Source: Calvatia gigantea (Eukaryota > Basidiomycota > Agaricomycetes > Agaricales > Lycoperdaceae). From it: a stretch of 64,000 bases of DNA. Location of the stretch: positions 930,001-994,000 of the forward strand of contig JACAAK010000011.1 in assembly GCA_025093985.1 (NCBI GenBank), written 5' to 3'. The position numbers and the translations under genes were made by a program. Each line of letters opens with the position of its first letter. Positions within the stretch are counted from its first letter, which is position 1. The notes under the pieces were generated by a model, which saw only the letters and a list, made by a program, of their open reading frames with translations, did not search any database and was not told the origin of the DNA. Positions 10,161 to 23,322 of the stretch are shown one piece after another.

Positions 10161-12843
10161 AAAGAAGGATAGGAAACTGCGACCTTGCCAGGACTATCAG
10201 TACCTAAACAAATACATGAAGAAGAATGCTTACCCCATTCCTATGATTACAACTATCATGGATAAACTCCAAGGAGTGAAACTCTTCACCAAAATGGATG
10301 TCTGACTCAGATATAATAATATCAGAATTCAAGAAGGTGATCAATGGAAAGCTGCTTTCAAAACTTCTATTGGACTCTATGAACTAAATGTCATGTTTTT
10401 TGGAATGTGCAACTTCCCTGCCACCTTTCAGAAAATGATGGACACAATATTCACCAAAATGCTTGACAAAGGAGGAATTATAATTTACATGGATGATATT
10501 CTCATCTATGCCAAAACTCAGGAAGAAATAGATCACCTTACTATAGAAGCACTCCAGATACTGAAAGATAACAATCTATACCTGAAATTAGAGAAATGCA
10601 AATTTGACAAGATCCATCTCAAGTATCTCAGCATGATAATCTCCCCTGACAAGATCAAAATGGACAACACTAAACTCCATGGAATAAAAGAATAGCCCTT
10701 ACCCTGCACTACCCATGATGTCAGAAAATTTATGGGATTCTGCAACTTCTACCAAAAATTCATACATTGCTATGCTGACATCTCTCAACCACTTAACACC
10801 TTACTATCCAAAACAAAGAAATTTGAATGGGAAATCAAGGCAAACAAAGTGTTCAAATGACTCAAGGCAGAATTCATGAAAAAACCCATGTTACTCATGC
10901 TGGACCAAATGAAACCATTCTTCATTGAAACTGATGCCTCAAAATATGCCTTAGGAGCTGTCCTATCCCAACAGGACACAAATGGAAACTACCACCCCGT
11001 GGCATTTCTATCTAAAGCATTCAATCCCACCCAGCACAACTATAAAAATACATGACCAAGAACTCCTTGCCATAATCACTACATTGGAGGAATGGTGACA
11101 CTACCTAAAAGGAGCCCAACATTGTGTAACCATATAAACTGATCACAAGAACCTTACTTTTTGGAGGAAACCCCAAAATATCTCCAGAAGACAAGCCCAA
11201 TGGCTCAGATTCCTTGCACACTTTGACTTCATTATCAAACATATTCCTGGAATGAAAATACTGGCTGCAGATGCACTCTCACAGAGACCAGATCACACCC
11301 TGACAATGACAATGACAATGAAAATGTTGTTGTCCTTCCAGAGAAAGTATTCCTTAATGCAATAATTATATTACCTGATGAACTATTCATCTCCCTGGTT
11401 GACCAAGAGCTACAAAACAATATCACGAGATCATCTAAATATGATGAAGTCACTATGGAAGCTATGAAGTGACTTTTATCAGAATTACCAGAAGCAATTA
11501 ACTCAAAATACAGAATCATTCCCATGTTATCTGGATACCTTATGACATTTGAAGGAAGAATCATTATCCCAGAAGATGTGGAACTCCACCAATGTGTTAT
11601 CCAGTGATACCATGACCATTCTTCTGCCAGACACCCTGGAGAACAAGAAACTTACTGAATGGCCAAAGCCAAAGTATATTGGCCAGGAATGAGTACCTTT
11701 GTATGGAATTATGTTTAAGGATGCAGTGCTTGCCAGCAATTCAAAATCAACCAAAACCCCACTCATCTGCCATTACAACCAATCCCACCACCCACTTCTA
11801 CTAGACCATTTGCACACATTGCAATGGATCTATTAACCAACCTTCCTAGATCCCACAGATTTGACTCAATTCTGTCCATAGTGGACCATGGACTTATGAA
11901 GGGGGTAATTCTCACTCCTTATACAAAAGAAATCACCACCAAAGGAATTGCTGACATAATTATAGACAAGGTCTATACTAGATTCAGACTACCAGACAAG
12001 ATAATCTCTGACCATGACCCCAGACTCCAAGCAAACTCCAGTTAAGCTCTCATGAAACACTTAGGAGTTACTCAATCATTCTCATTAGCCTATCACCCTC
12101 AGTCTGATAGAACTACTGAATGATTCAACCAGGAAATCTCTGTGTACCTGTCTATCTACTACACAGAAAACCCCTCCACCTGGTCAGAAACACTCCCCAT
12201 TCTTGAGTTCTCCCATAACTCAAGAACATATTCCAATCAAAAACAAACACCTTTTGAACTCATGTACAGAACAAAACCCCAGGGGATACCTACAATCCTT
12301 GAAGAATCAAATTTTACTACCACTAAGGAAAGAATAGAATCCCTGGACTGTGCACAAAGAGAAGCCATTGCTGCCCACAAGCTAGCCATGGAACACATGG
12401 AACAATGAATCAGATCTAAATTCAAACCCTTTACTCTAGGACAATGAGTGTGGCTTGAATGGAAAAACCTGAAACTCCCATTCAAATCAAACAAAATAGC
12501 CCCAAAATGCCTTGGACCATTCACAATCAAAAAAGTACTATCACCACTCTCCTACCAACTTAATCTACCTGAAACATAGAGGATCCACAACATATTCCAT
12601 GCCACCCTTCTCTCTGAATACACTGAAAACAATATCCATGGACCAAATCCAGAACCATTCCTTTCTGACATAATAGAAGGAGAAGAAGAATACGAAATTG
12701 AAGGTATTCTGAACCACTGAACTAGAAACAGACAAAGAGAATATTACATCAAATGGAAAGGTTATGACCATGAAGAAAACTCTTGGGAAAATAAAGCACA
12801 GCTGTTACCATATGCCCAAAAACTCTTATGAAAATACCAATAG
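10161..12843 (+). pseudogene. Gy1-3 pol, broken (RT to chromodomain)
   Basis: It is collinear with Gy1-1 pol from the GKKDG motif of RT to the terminal stop. RT has FFGMCNFPATFQ and the YMDD box (IIIYMDDILIYAK, near 10485); RNase H has FIETDASKYALGA near 10921; the integrase core contains YHPQSDRTTE near 12095, and the chromodomain is near 12685-12800. Many arginine CGA codons are now TGA or CAA (for example TGA at 10303-10305, CAA at 10753-10755). Gag, protease and the first part of RT are absent; the left edge abuts an LTR. Confidence 0.9.
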
Positions 12844-12885
12844 GAACACTGACTAAACCCCACCCCACCTAAACAATGAAAAGGA

Positions 12886-13005
12886 CATAAATAGCTAGGA
12901 CAAAGACTGAGTCACTTATCCTCCTAACTTACTCTGACATCTCCACAACATTCCCAAATTGTATCAATGGCACCTACCCAAAAGAACTATAAGAAGGGCA
13001 AGAAG
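12886..13005 (+). pseudogene. Gy1-3 pol-ORF3 spacer and start of ORF3
   Basis: After the pol stop there is a TATA-like CATAAATA at 12886-12893, then an ATG at 12967 opening MAPTQKNYKKGKK, which is also the start of the third gene in Gy1-1. Only 13 codons remain before a Gy1 LTR begins at 13006. The conservation of both the box and the start codon in this older copy supports the gene model made from Gy1-1. Confidence 0.7.
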
Positions 13006-13636
13006 TGTTATGAACTTACCACATTCCTGGACTCTCCCCATTAACATATTAACCTTCCACTCAGACTGCATCATTTTCTTTCTGTATACCCCAGTCCATT
13101 CTTTATTTATTTATTACATGTACTTTTACTTTAGCTTCTTATGACTCATTCTGAGTTATGTTCCTGTTTCACCTTCTGATATTCTCATCATCAGACTTCT
13201 ATCTACCTGTCTCTGCCTTCCCATGACTCATATCCCCTGTTCTCTATTTCTCTTGCTTGTTCCCTATGACTCCATAGCTTACCAATTAACCCATAGTAGT
13301 CTTCCATTGACTCATACCTGTTTACTATGTAATTATCTCATCTCTTATTCATAGCTAGTATATAACCCTAAGTAGTACCATTGTATTACCTTAGGTTATT
13401 CTAGTAACAAGCTTCCTTATCTTCACTCATCTGCTACAAGGTTAACAACCTTGGGGACTGCAGTGACACTTAGCTCAGACTTCTCAGACAAGTGTGAGCT
13501 TCTACTCAAGGGAGCGATCTGAAGTCTGCACAGAAGTCATTGAGACTTGTCATATACTCCTGGGCTATAGCATTGAACCTCTCTCTGAGTGGAAATGATC
13601 CAGGCCCAGTTGCCAAGTAAAGTAACATATGTAACA
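13006..13636 (+). repeat. Gy1 LTR, plus orientation
   Basis: A 631-bp LTR from TGTTATGAAC to TATGTAACA, same orientation as the intact Gy1-1 LTRs. The left flank is ORF3 of Gy1-3 and the right flank is Gy3 integrase. The flanking pentamers (AGAAG, GTAGC) differ. It may be the 3' LTR of Gy1-3 after loss of most of ORF3, but the opposite orientation of the LTR at 8910-10160 shows the pair is not a simple element. Confidence 0.85.
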
Positions 13637-13751
13637 GTAGCTCTCCACCATGACATAAAGATTGTAGGACATGCTGGGTGATGGAAAACACTAGAACTTG
13701 TCTCCCATAGCTACTAGTAGCCCCAGATGGCTTGATATATTAGTCAGTATA
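13637..13751 (+). pseudogene. Gy3-1 integrase zinc-binding region
   Basis: This short piece encodes HHDIKIVGHAG then KTLELVSHSY and PQMA, the typical HH half of an integrase HHCC zinc-binding domain, with stops at arginine or tryptophan positions. It stops at GTATA (13747-13751), the duplicated target of Gy2-2, and resumes at 20142 in the same frame (ISQY then ISTCNLY). It is the left side of the target. Confidence 0.75.
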
Positions 13752-14056
13752 TATTATGACCTTAGTCTGTTAGGACCTCAGGTTGCAGCTTAGGCTAAGT
13801 CTTGAGGGTGAGTAAGGGGAGAGAAACAAAGGTGGTTAAGCATACCAAATACAGTGGATGTATGTACACTTAAATACAGGGAGCCATCCAGTTGAATGGA
13901 TGGGGTAACTACATGAAATGTCCGATCAGGCTGGCATAGTAGTTAACATGAGTCATAGACAGAGATTGCTCAACAGGAATAGATGAAACAGATATACTAA
14001 TAGACAGGAATGCAGACAAGGGCAGGGTGCAACTTGATCAGTAGAAAACTATAACA
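13752..14056 (-). repeat. Gy2-2 3' LTR
   Basis: A 305-bp LTR whose outer end is decayed (TATTATGACC for TGTTATGACC) and whose inner end is CTATAACA. Just inside, at about 14057-14072, the minus strand reads AATTGGGGGGTAT, the polypurine tract that primes plus-strand synthesis. It aligns without gaps with the 5' LTR at 19832-20136. Confidence 0.93.
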
Positions 14057-14081
14057 ATACCCCCCAATTTGGCTTTATGCC

Positions 14082-15065
14082 TTAGGAAGCTTCGTCAAAG
14101 TTGCCATTGACTATGGTGGAGGTGAGGGCTTTCTTGGTGGCTCTGATGAGGTATTTTCCATCATTCGACTGCACAAAGAAAACAGGTAAGTGGCTTCGTC
14201 TGTCCTGGTAGATAGGGACTGGAATGCTGTTGAATGGGAAATTAGTTATGGTGGAGTTGTCCCAATAACTCTTGACTATTATCCTCCAATAATGTTGGTC
14301 CTTTTCTTGGCCTGGTAATACAGTGCAGAACCTTGCGGATGGGAGAAAAACTGATATGAGTTGTGGTGGAGTGATGGTTTTTATAAAACGGTGGAGAGAG
14401 TTGACTTCTTCTTTTATGGAGATGGTAGTTTCCTCGTCCATGGGTGTATTGGCTTGGGTCAGTGGCATGGGGTTGATTGAACTGTATAATTCAAAGAGGG
14501 TACTATGGATCCTATTGACAAGAGCATCAATCTCTAGATCATCAGTGGTCTTGTCGCATCTGAGTAGGTTTATGGCTATGTTGGCAAGTTCCAGAAATAT
14601 GTCAGCAATATTGAGGTGTTTGAATACCTCAAGTCTGAGGTCGATGTGGTTGTGGAGGCTGTGGACATAGTCTTGTTCACTGGGTGTGAGTGTGGATTGG
14701 TCTAGGGCTCGGAAGATGGCAGGGATATACTGATTGGTGGATAAGAATGTGTTGGCAAACTCTGCATACATGTCGGCAAAGGTAATGCATGCAGTAGTAA
14801 GGGTGATATGTTGGTTGATGACTAATCACTTGTTTTGGGTAGTAATGGTTTCTATTTCACTATTGGTGGCTTTGTTGACATCTTTTAGTAGGGATTCAAG
14901 AAGTCCCTGTGCTGGGGACAGTATGGTGGCGAGGTTGTAGTGAGTGCCTTGGGATGTAGGTGCTTGGCTATTGCCTGGTTCTGGGAGGGGAATGGATGAG
15001 ATTGTGGTCAGATTGGGGTGGATGAGGAAGCAGATAGTAACATAGCTGGCTTGGGAAGAAGACAT
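14082..15065 (-). pseudogene. Gy2-2 third ORF (post-pol), one stop
   Basis: The 328-codon frame starts at ATG 15063-15065 (MSSSQASYV), 15 bp after the pol stop, and ends at 14082. A single in-frame TGA (14826-14828) interrupts it, at what was probably a CGA codon. It matches 6535-7530 of Gy2-1 along its length: DMYAEFANTF, VNRIHSTL, TPMDEETT, YWDNSTIT and HLPVFFVQSNDGKYLI. The function is unknown to me. Presence at the same place in two independently decayed copies means it belongs to the family and is not a chance frame. Confidence 0.78.
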
Positions 15066-15080
15066 GTCTGGCTAGTTTCT

Positions 15081-18000
15081 TTAGTTGGGTAATGATTTTT
15101 TGGTTTTTCTGCCCCTCTTTTTATGGGTATCCTCCAGATGCCTCTTTTGGTAGTCTGCTATTGCATCTTAAGCATTTGTCAGGTTTGACTTTGCTGTCCA
15201 CATATCATCTTTATTGTCATATTCTTTCCAGTGTACTAGGAATTGATAACCCTGTCCCTGTTTTTGTCATCCATGAATCTCCTCTACCTCATATTCTTCT
15301 TCATTATTGATGATCACTGGTTCAGGTGCTGGTAGTTTCCACTGCCTTGGGAATGCTGCTTTCTGTACCAGAGTTAGCAGCTGCTCATTAAACACATTGT
15401 GGATGGCCCATCCTTCTGGTAATGCAAGCTGATATGCCACTTCTCCTATCTTTTCCTTGATTTGGAAAGGCTCATACCTTTTCTGGCCTAGCTTCTTTGA
15501 TGGCTGATTGGTATGGATATTTGTGTTTTCTAGCCATACTTCATCACCAATTTAATATTGCATTATGTGTAGCTTGCTGTTGTCGTGGGTCTGTTTCATC
15601 TTTTCTTGATATGATCATAGTGCCACTGCAGAGTTCTCTCTTGCATCCCATAGTTGTTTCAGGAATTTGGTGCTACTGGGGTTGTTTGTTACTCTGCAGT
15701 CTTTCCCTTTCCAGGGGTGTTGTCCATAATTGAGGTAGAATGGTGTTTCCTATGTTTTACTGTGTCTCTTGTCATTGTACTGGAACTTGGCCATGGGTAG
15801 CCAATTCACCCAGTTGTTTTGCTCATAGTTGCAGTATAAGTGAAGGTATGTTTTGACTTCTTGGTTGATTCATTCTGTTTGTCCATCTGTTTGGAGATGG
15901 TAGGCTATTGATAGAGTTCACTCTATTCCTAATCCTTTAAATAATTCCCCAGTGAATTCCAATATGAACTGTGGTCCTCAGTCACTGAGGACTTTCCATG
16001 GTACTCCATGTAGCTTCCATACTGTATTTCGTTCCTGTAAAGCTGTGCAATTCCTTTTGATGATACGTCTGTTTTTGTTGGCATGAGCCATATTATTTTT
16101 GTGAACCAGTTGACAACCACCAAGATGGCATCTTTTCCTTCTGATTCTGGTAGTGGCCCAATGAGGTTGATGCTTATTTCTTCCCATGGCCCATTCAGTA
16201 TTGGGAGCAGGTGTAGTGGCATTTTCAATGGTGTTATGTGAGGCTTGTTCCTTTGACAGTTCTGGCATCCTTTGACATATTTCCTGGCATTGTTTTGTAT
16301 GGATGGCCACCAATAGTCCCTGGTGATCAGTTCAATCATCCTATATTGTCCTGGGTGTCCCGTGTCTGGTGCATCATGATATTGTTGTAAAATTTCTTCA
16401 TAGAGTGCAGGGTCCAGTGGCATATACATGCTGTTTTTCCTGTAGATGATCCCATTATATTCCATGATGTCAGATTCTTTGTTTAGAAGCTTCATAGTGA
16501 TGCTCATATCCCTCCAGTGGTTTGCTTTTATCTGGTCCATAAACATCAGTGTGATGAATAATTCTGCATGGAGCAGGATGGTTTCTTTGGATTCTTCTTT
16601 ATTTTCTGATTTGCCTTGTAGCCAACTTTTCTGGATCATGGTGATTACTCCATTGTTTTCCTTGTCTGGTTCTTGGTGAATTCTAGACAGTAAGTCTGCT
16701 TTTGTGTTTGTCTTGTCTGGCACATGTCATAGTGTGAAGTTATAGTCCTGTAGTCTTAAGTACCATCTTGCTTGTTGTCCATTGAGCTTCTGGGGTTCTC
16801 TGTAGTACTTGAGATTTTCATGGTTGGTCCAGATTTCAAATTTCTCCTCTGCATCTAGTAGATAGTGCTGCCATTCTTTTAGGGCATGGATAATGGCCAG
16901 TAATTCCTTGTCATAGATTTTGTAATTTTGTTCTGCTGGGGAGAGTGTCCGCAATGTGAATGCAATTGGGTGCCATCTCTTGTCTTGTTCTTGTGATAGG
17001 ACTCCTCCTAGTGCATAGTTTGAGGCATCAACTTCTACTCGAAATTGTTCCTTTCTTTGTGGCAGCATCAGGGTGGGTTCTTCTGTGATTTGTTGTTTTA
17101 ATTTGTTGAATGCTGACTGGTATTCTTCTTCCCATTTACATTCAACAGCTCCTTTGAGCTGGTTGAGTGGGGTCGCAATTTTACTGAAGTTCTTGATGAA
17201 CTGGCAGTAGTAATTTGCAAAGTCTAGGAAGTATTCCACTCCCTTTTTGTTTTTGGGTTCTGGCCAATCTCATATGGCCTTGACTTTCTCCTCCTCCATT
17301 TCAATGCATCCGTGTCCTATTTTTACTCCTAACATGGGAATTTCCTTGGCATCAAATATGCACTTTGTCCATTTAAAGCAGAGGTTGTATTTGATTGCTT
17401 GTGTCAAGAACTGTATTTTTCTTTCTTTTAGTTGTTTCTTGGTGTCCCCTGGGATCACAAAGTTGTCCATGTAGTTTACAATGTCTCTGTTTTGCAGCAG
17501 GTCCCAGAAGATGCTTGTCATCATCCTGGAGAATGTTCTGGGCAAGTTGCTTAGTCTGAAATATATTACAGTTGGTTTGAACAATCCTTTGTTGGTCAAA
17601 AATGCTGCTTTCCATTTGTCTCCTTCCTTAATTCTGACATTGTTGTATCCCCAAATGATGTTGAGCTTGTTGAAGTATTTTGCTTTTCCCAATTTGTCAA
17701 TAACTTCTCCAATTCTGGGTAGTGGTGTTTTGTCCTTTACTACTACATTGTTTAATCATCTGTAGTCCTGGATTAATCATTTCAAACCATCTTTCTTTGG
17801 TATGAAGAAGGTGGGGGCTATGTATGGAGATTTTGATGGTCATATGCATCCCGACTCAAGGTTTTTCTTAATGAAGGCCTTGAGTTTGTCCTGTTCCTTG
17901 ATTGTCATATTGTAAGTCCTGGCACTTATTTTCTTGGGTGCATCCTCTGTTAGGATTATTTTGTGGTCCCATTCTGTCCATTGTGGTAGCTTATCGAAGG

Positions 18001-18602
18001 TCATTTTGTTAAACAGGTGTGTAAATGGCTGAATGTAATCTGGTAGATCCACCAGTTCAGTTGGGTTTAGCTTGTCCTCTTCCTTCCATATATCCTCTGT
18101 AATGGCCATGCTTCAGATTTTTTGGGTGACCTGGATACTCTGGTGTGGAAAGTGGCAGTCTGGTGGGCATCAGGTGAATTTGATTTCTCCTTTTTTCCAG
18201 TCTACTTCAGGGTTATGTTTAGTTAACCAGTCGTGTTCTAGAAATATTTTTGCTCTGTCTTGGAGTTGAACTACTGATGCTTCGATTGTCTCCTTGTATC
18301 CCTTGATTTCCATCTTGATAGTGGCCATTTCCGTAACCTTCCCCCCTTAATTTGTCATTCTGTCAGCATTGAGGACTATGATTTCTTGTTTTAGTTTTTT
18401 CGTAGGGATTTGCTCTTCATTTACAAGTTTTTTGCTGATGCTGCTGGTGGTGCATCCAGAATCAATGATAGTGTTGACTGTGATTTCTTTGTTTGGAGTT
18501 TGAATGGTCCCCTTTAGGTTTAATTTGCACTTTCATTTCTGAGGAATCATGTAGTATTTTTCTGATATCCTAGATACAGTTTGTTTGACTTGCAAGGTAG
18601 CA
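15081..18602 (-). pseudogene. Gy2-2 pol, broken
   Basis: Protease (DSGCTTSSISKKL near 18430-18470), RT (about 17270-17750), RNase H (VEVDASNYALGG near 17000-17035), integrase (zinc-binding HPGQYRMIELI near 16330, core to about 15930) and chromodomain (EEEYEVEEI to HWKEYDNKDDMW, about 15190-15310) are recognisable. The RT catalytic box reads YMDN instead of YMDD (near 17470), which would abolish catalysis even without the stops. Frame changes and stops are frequent in the integrase C-terminal half. A TAA at 15081-15083 ends pol. Confidence 0.85.
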
Positions 18603-18603
18603 C

Positions 18604-19749
<1,146 letters not shown>

Positions 19750-19818
19750 CTAGCTCCTGGGTTTGTCTTGTTTTTGTTCAGGCCTGTTTCAGCCTACTCC
19801 TTGCAAGGTGAGGTGGGG

Positions 19819-19828
19819 ACACTTAACC
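19819..19828 (-). promoter_or_regulatory. Gy2 self-complementary primer-binding site
   Basis: Three bases inside the 5' LTR the minus strand reads GGTTAAGTGT. Its exact reverse complement, ACACTTAACC, occurs in the same LTR at 19914-19923, 33 nt after the start of a TATTTAA box (19950-19956). If transcription starts there, the RNA 5' end can fold onto this site and prime its own reverse transcription, as in Tf1. The Gy2-1 site (403-412, GGTTAAGCAT) pairs exactly with its 3' LTR. Both pairs trace back to ACGCTTAACC with GGTTAAGCGT after CpG decay. Confidence 0.75.
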
Positions 19829-19831
19829 AAA

Positions 19832-20136
19832 TGTTATGACCTTAGTCTATTAGGACCTCAGGTTGCAGCTTAGGCTAAGTCTTGAGGGTGAGTAAGGGAA
19901 GAGGAACAAAGATGGTTAAGTGTACCAAATACAGTGGATATATGTACACTTAAATATAGGGAGCCATCCAGTTGAATGAATGGGGTAACTACATGAAACA
20001 TCTAATCAGGCTGGCATAGTAGTTAACATGAGTCATAGACAGAGATTGCTCAACAGGAATAGATGAAACAGATATACTAACAGACAGGAATACAGACAAG
20101 GGTGGGGTGCAACTTGATTGGTAGAAAACTATAACA
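19832..20136 (-). repeat. Gy2-2 5' LTR with promoter
   Basis: A 305-bp LTR, TGTTATAG to TCATAACA on the minus strand. It holds a TATTTAA box at 19950-19956 and the predicted transcription start at 19923. The outer flank GTATA (20137-20141) is the target duplication. Confidence 0.93.
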
Positions 20137-20141
20137 GTATA

Positions 20142-20493
20142 TCTCCACCTGTAACCTTTACATATGCATCAAGTCCATCTGCCATTCCCCACAAGGAGAA
20201 CTCCATCCACTCCCCATCCCTGAAGTCTGCTAGAATATACTCAGTGTAAATTTTGTAGTTGAACTTCCAGAATCTGCAAGCTATAACACTGTTATGACAA
20301 TGGTAGACTCTATCTCTAAATGAGTCCACTTTATCCCAACCCACACTACTGTCTTGGCTAAAGGCATAGCATGGCTCTTTCTCCACAATGTCTGGAAACT
20401 CCATGGACTCCCCAATACCATCATTTTGGACTGTAGACCATAGTTTGTTGCTATATTCATGAAAGAGCTTTACTGACTCTTAAGAATTAAGAT
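20142..20493 (+). pseudogene. Gy3-1 integrase, middle segment
   Basis: The frame reads through the integrase: zinc-binding remnants (ISTCNLY), then PLPIPEV, VNFVVELPESASYNTVMT, HFIPTHTTVLAKGIAW and LHGLPNTII just before the hAT element. The second catalytic region is ILDCRP (from SDRGP). Stops occur at typical CGA or TGG positions. It ends in ATTAAGAT (20486-20493), the duplicated hAT target, and the frame resumes at 23323 as MATSTIW. The integrase would have inserted element cDNA into chromatin. Confidence 0.82.
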
Positions 20494-23314
20494 TAGTGAC
20501 CATGGCAGAACTGATTTGGGTTGGTTCTGCTAGCAGAATGGCAGAACAGCAACTGCTAGGGGTGGCAAATTCTGGCAGACCTTGATTTAGTAAATATGGC
20601 TGAAGTTCACTACATGCTGTCTACATCACTGCTCACAATGTTACTCTCCTAGTCCTCCAGTTGCCAACAGGTTCCCAATACTCCAGCTGTTGTCTACACC
20701 TGCCTCTCACATAAATAATGTAGTATCCTCTAGTTCCAGCAAGGGTGCTGTACCTTTATCAAGCTTGTTGAGCTCCTCAAAATCATAGACATCCCCTGCC
20801 AACACACCACCTTGATTTATGGGCCCCATATTTCCACTTTCTATATTGATCTGCACTTCCCTCTCAAGTGCCATAAATGCCTCTTCAATCTCATTGAGTA
20901 AGACTGATTCCAGACCCTTGATATTGGTGTTGTCCAATGATACATCTGCTGTCAGTAGACCAGACCATGAGAAGTTTTCAGAGAGGTCACTAATGAGTTC
21001 CTCATTGATACTAGGTATAGATCGGGTATGCATGTAGGTATGTTGATGACATGTTGATTTGCCAGCCTTGTGATCATGATCAAATAGGTGGAAGAAGTAG
21101 TTACAACAGAGCTTCCCCATCTGTTCAAAGTTTTTGACTGAGAGATTACACCTCTTTACTGATTGTACACCCCCAAGCTATGAAAATAGATGTTCTACAT
21201 CAGCAGCATAAGGGACAATGGATAGAATCTGGATTACAAAAACTTTGAGTGGGTGAATACCAGCATTGAATAGCAGGCCCTTTCACCAATCAATCCCATC
21301 AACCTGTCCACTTACAAATGGGCCTTTGCAGCAACTGTACATCTTGAGGTCTGTGACAAGTTTTTTGGGATTTTTTCTCTTCCACCTCCACTGTTGTGCA
21401 ATTTTGAGAGCAGTCTTTATAAGAAATAATAAGGAATGACCACTGGCTGCTTGTGAAACTGCAAGCCAGTGAGCAAGGAAATGAAGAAAAAGAGCCAGCA
21501 AATGAATTGGAGTATTCATAACATGAAAGCGATAGTTGAATACTGTTTTCACATGCAGCCAGAATCCTTGGTGGTCATAATCAGCATTGAAGGGCAAGCA
21601 AGTCATGTCATATGCACATCTAATCATCTTGAGCATGCAATCTGCTAAATTGACATTGTGAGATTCAAGATTTCCAATGGTGTCTACAAGAGGCTTTGTG
21701 ACCTTAACAAGTTGGTTCAGCCAAGCCCAGAACACAGGGTCATTGAGAACGATGGTGACTATTTCAGCAGGAACTGCTGAGAGTCCATGCTGCTGATGTT
21801 GAGCTTTAGTTTGAAGACAAAGTTGGTCAAGGGGAACACTAGAACATTTTTAGTCAAAAAATCAGTTGAATAAATATGGGGAAAGTCATACTGGTGTGCC
21901 ACGAGGCTTACCACCTGAAGAATGAGAGCATACCACCAAGTCTCACAGTTCTTCTTGAGAGATTGTGATATTCCAGACTTTGCTGCTTCTATAACTGACC
22001 ACCCCAGTAATGTGACCCATTGAAAAATGTAACAATATGATTGCATTTGGATATAACTTTCTTTATTTTGGGAAATGAGGTAATCTCACCAATGGCATTA
22101 TTGAGGCCATGAAGGAGACAGGAAAGCGTCTATAATAGTAACAAAGTTTAAGTCATAAACATGAAGGGTGTAAAGAGAGTGCTCACAAGAACCCAATAAT
22201 ACTTTGCTTGGAACATAGTATGAAACACTTGCATAACACTTGGGTTATCAGTCACAAGGGCAATAATTTTCAAGCCATCCTCAAGTCCCATTGAGGTTAG
22301 GGAATGAAGAATAGTGTTGTAAAGATTAATTGCTGTCCCCCATTGTCCCATCATGTCCTCTAGGCTAAGGACTACTGGGTATTCATTGACTTCTGAGACA
22401 ACAGTACTATATAAGCTATGTCGAAAACAATCCTCCCAGCTATCAAATAAAAGTGTGAGCATATCTTGGCTTTGAAGGCAATCAAGCTCCTCAAGCTCAA
22501 CCCAAGCAGCTTCTTGATCCAAAATAGAATGTGAAAGGACATAACAGGAGGCCAGTGAATAGGAAGGCTGAAGTTCATCAGTAAAAAGAAGAAAATATGG
22601 GTTTTCAGAGGTAAAGAATGGGATATTTGCATGAATGATGAATCTGTAGATTAATCATCAATGTGTATAGTGACGAAAGTTACTAATAACTTTCACCTAC
22701 CTGAAGAGTTTTTTATTAGCTCTTTCTTGTTGAGCTGGCATCATTGCCAGATCTAAATAGCTTAATAAACTCCTTTTTGACTTTCTTTTCTTCATTTGGT
22801 GCCCAGTAACTACTGTGGACAGTCTGGAATTTGGGGTGCTTAGCTTTTCCTCAAGTTCAAAGATAATGCTACCAGTAGGGTCCTTCTTTCCAGCAAGAAA
22901 GACCAGAGCCTCCTTCTGTACATGAGCTGGGGCATTAAGGCATTCATTGACATGTGTGAGATGTTTGATTGGGCAGTTATCACAATTCTTGATAGTCATT
23001 CCACTGGTGGAATTCTTGTCACAGTAATTGCATCACCAGAAATATCAGTTGGACTTGTTATTGACATGTTTGATACATGTAAAATTCTGTATAAGGATGT
23101 GTGGGTGCTGTCTTCCTACACTTGCCATTGTTGAGGAAGAAAATAAGTAAAACTACACTTTTTTGTGTATCTTATCTACAAGCTTTGATCATATCACAAG
23201 CAACCCTAAACCATTAATCTGCTAGGTTCTGCCCATGACCATCTGCCATCTGCCAGCAATTGCTATATCTGCCACCTGGCAGGGCAGAATGACAGACATC
23301 TGCCAACAACACTA
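20494..23314 (-). mobile_element. hAT DNA transposon, TSD ATTAAGAT
   Basis: A 2821-bp element with termini TAGTGACCATGGCAGA (left) and, on the other strand, TAGTGTTGTTGGCAGA (right). It is flanked by an exact 8-bp duplication, ATTAAGAT, at 20486-20493 and 23315-23322; 8 bp is the hAT hallmark. Both ends hold clusters of the hexamer GGCAGA in either orientation, the sort of subterminal motifs hAT transposases bind. Removing the element restores the Gy3 integrase frame across the junction. Confidence 0.95.
20707..23128 (-). pseudogene. hAT transposase, degenerate
   Basis: From ATG 23126-23128 the order is an N-terminal BED-type zinc finger (CNYCDK to CDNC to HLTHVNEC, about 22925-23040), a middle domain (ENPYFLLFTDEL to ALVTDNPSVM), a region with CETWWY and VTKPLVDTIGNLES (about 21650-21960), then AVSQAASG and AQQWRW, and a C-terminal dimerisation domain (LSIVPYAADVEHLFS, about 21170-21220). 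The last has the usual S-x2-S/A and E..FS pattern. Many in-frame stops and frame changes make it inactive. It would cut and paste the element through its TIRs. Confidence 0.88.
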
Positions 23315-23322
23315 ATTAAGAT

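Noticed and set aside
13006..13636. Gy1 solo LTR with target duplication
   Set aside because: AGAAG and GTAGC do not match, and the two flanks belong to different elements.
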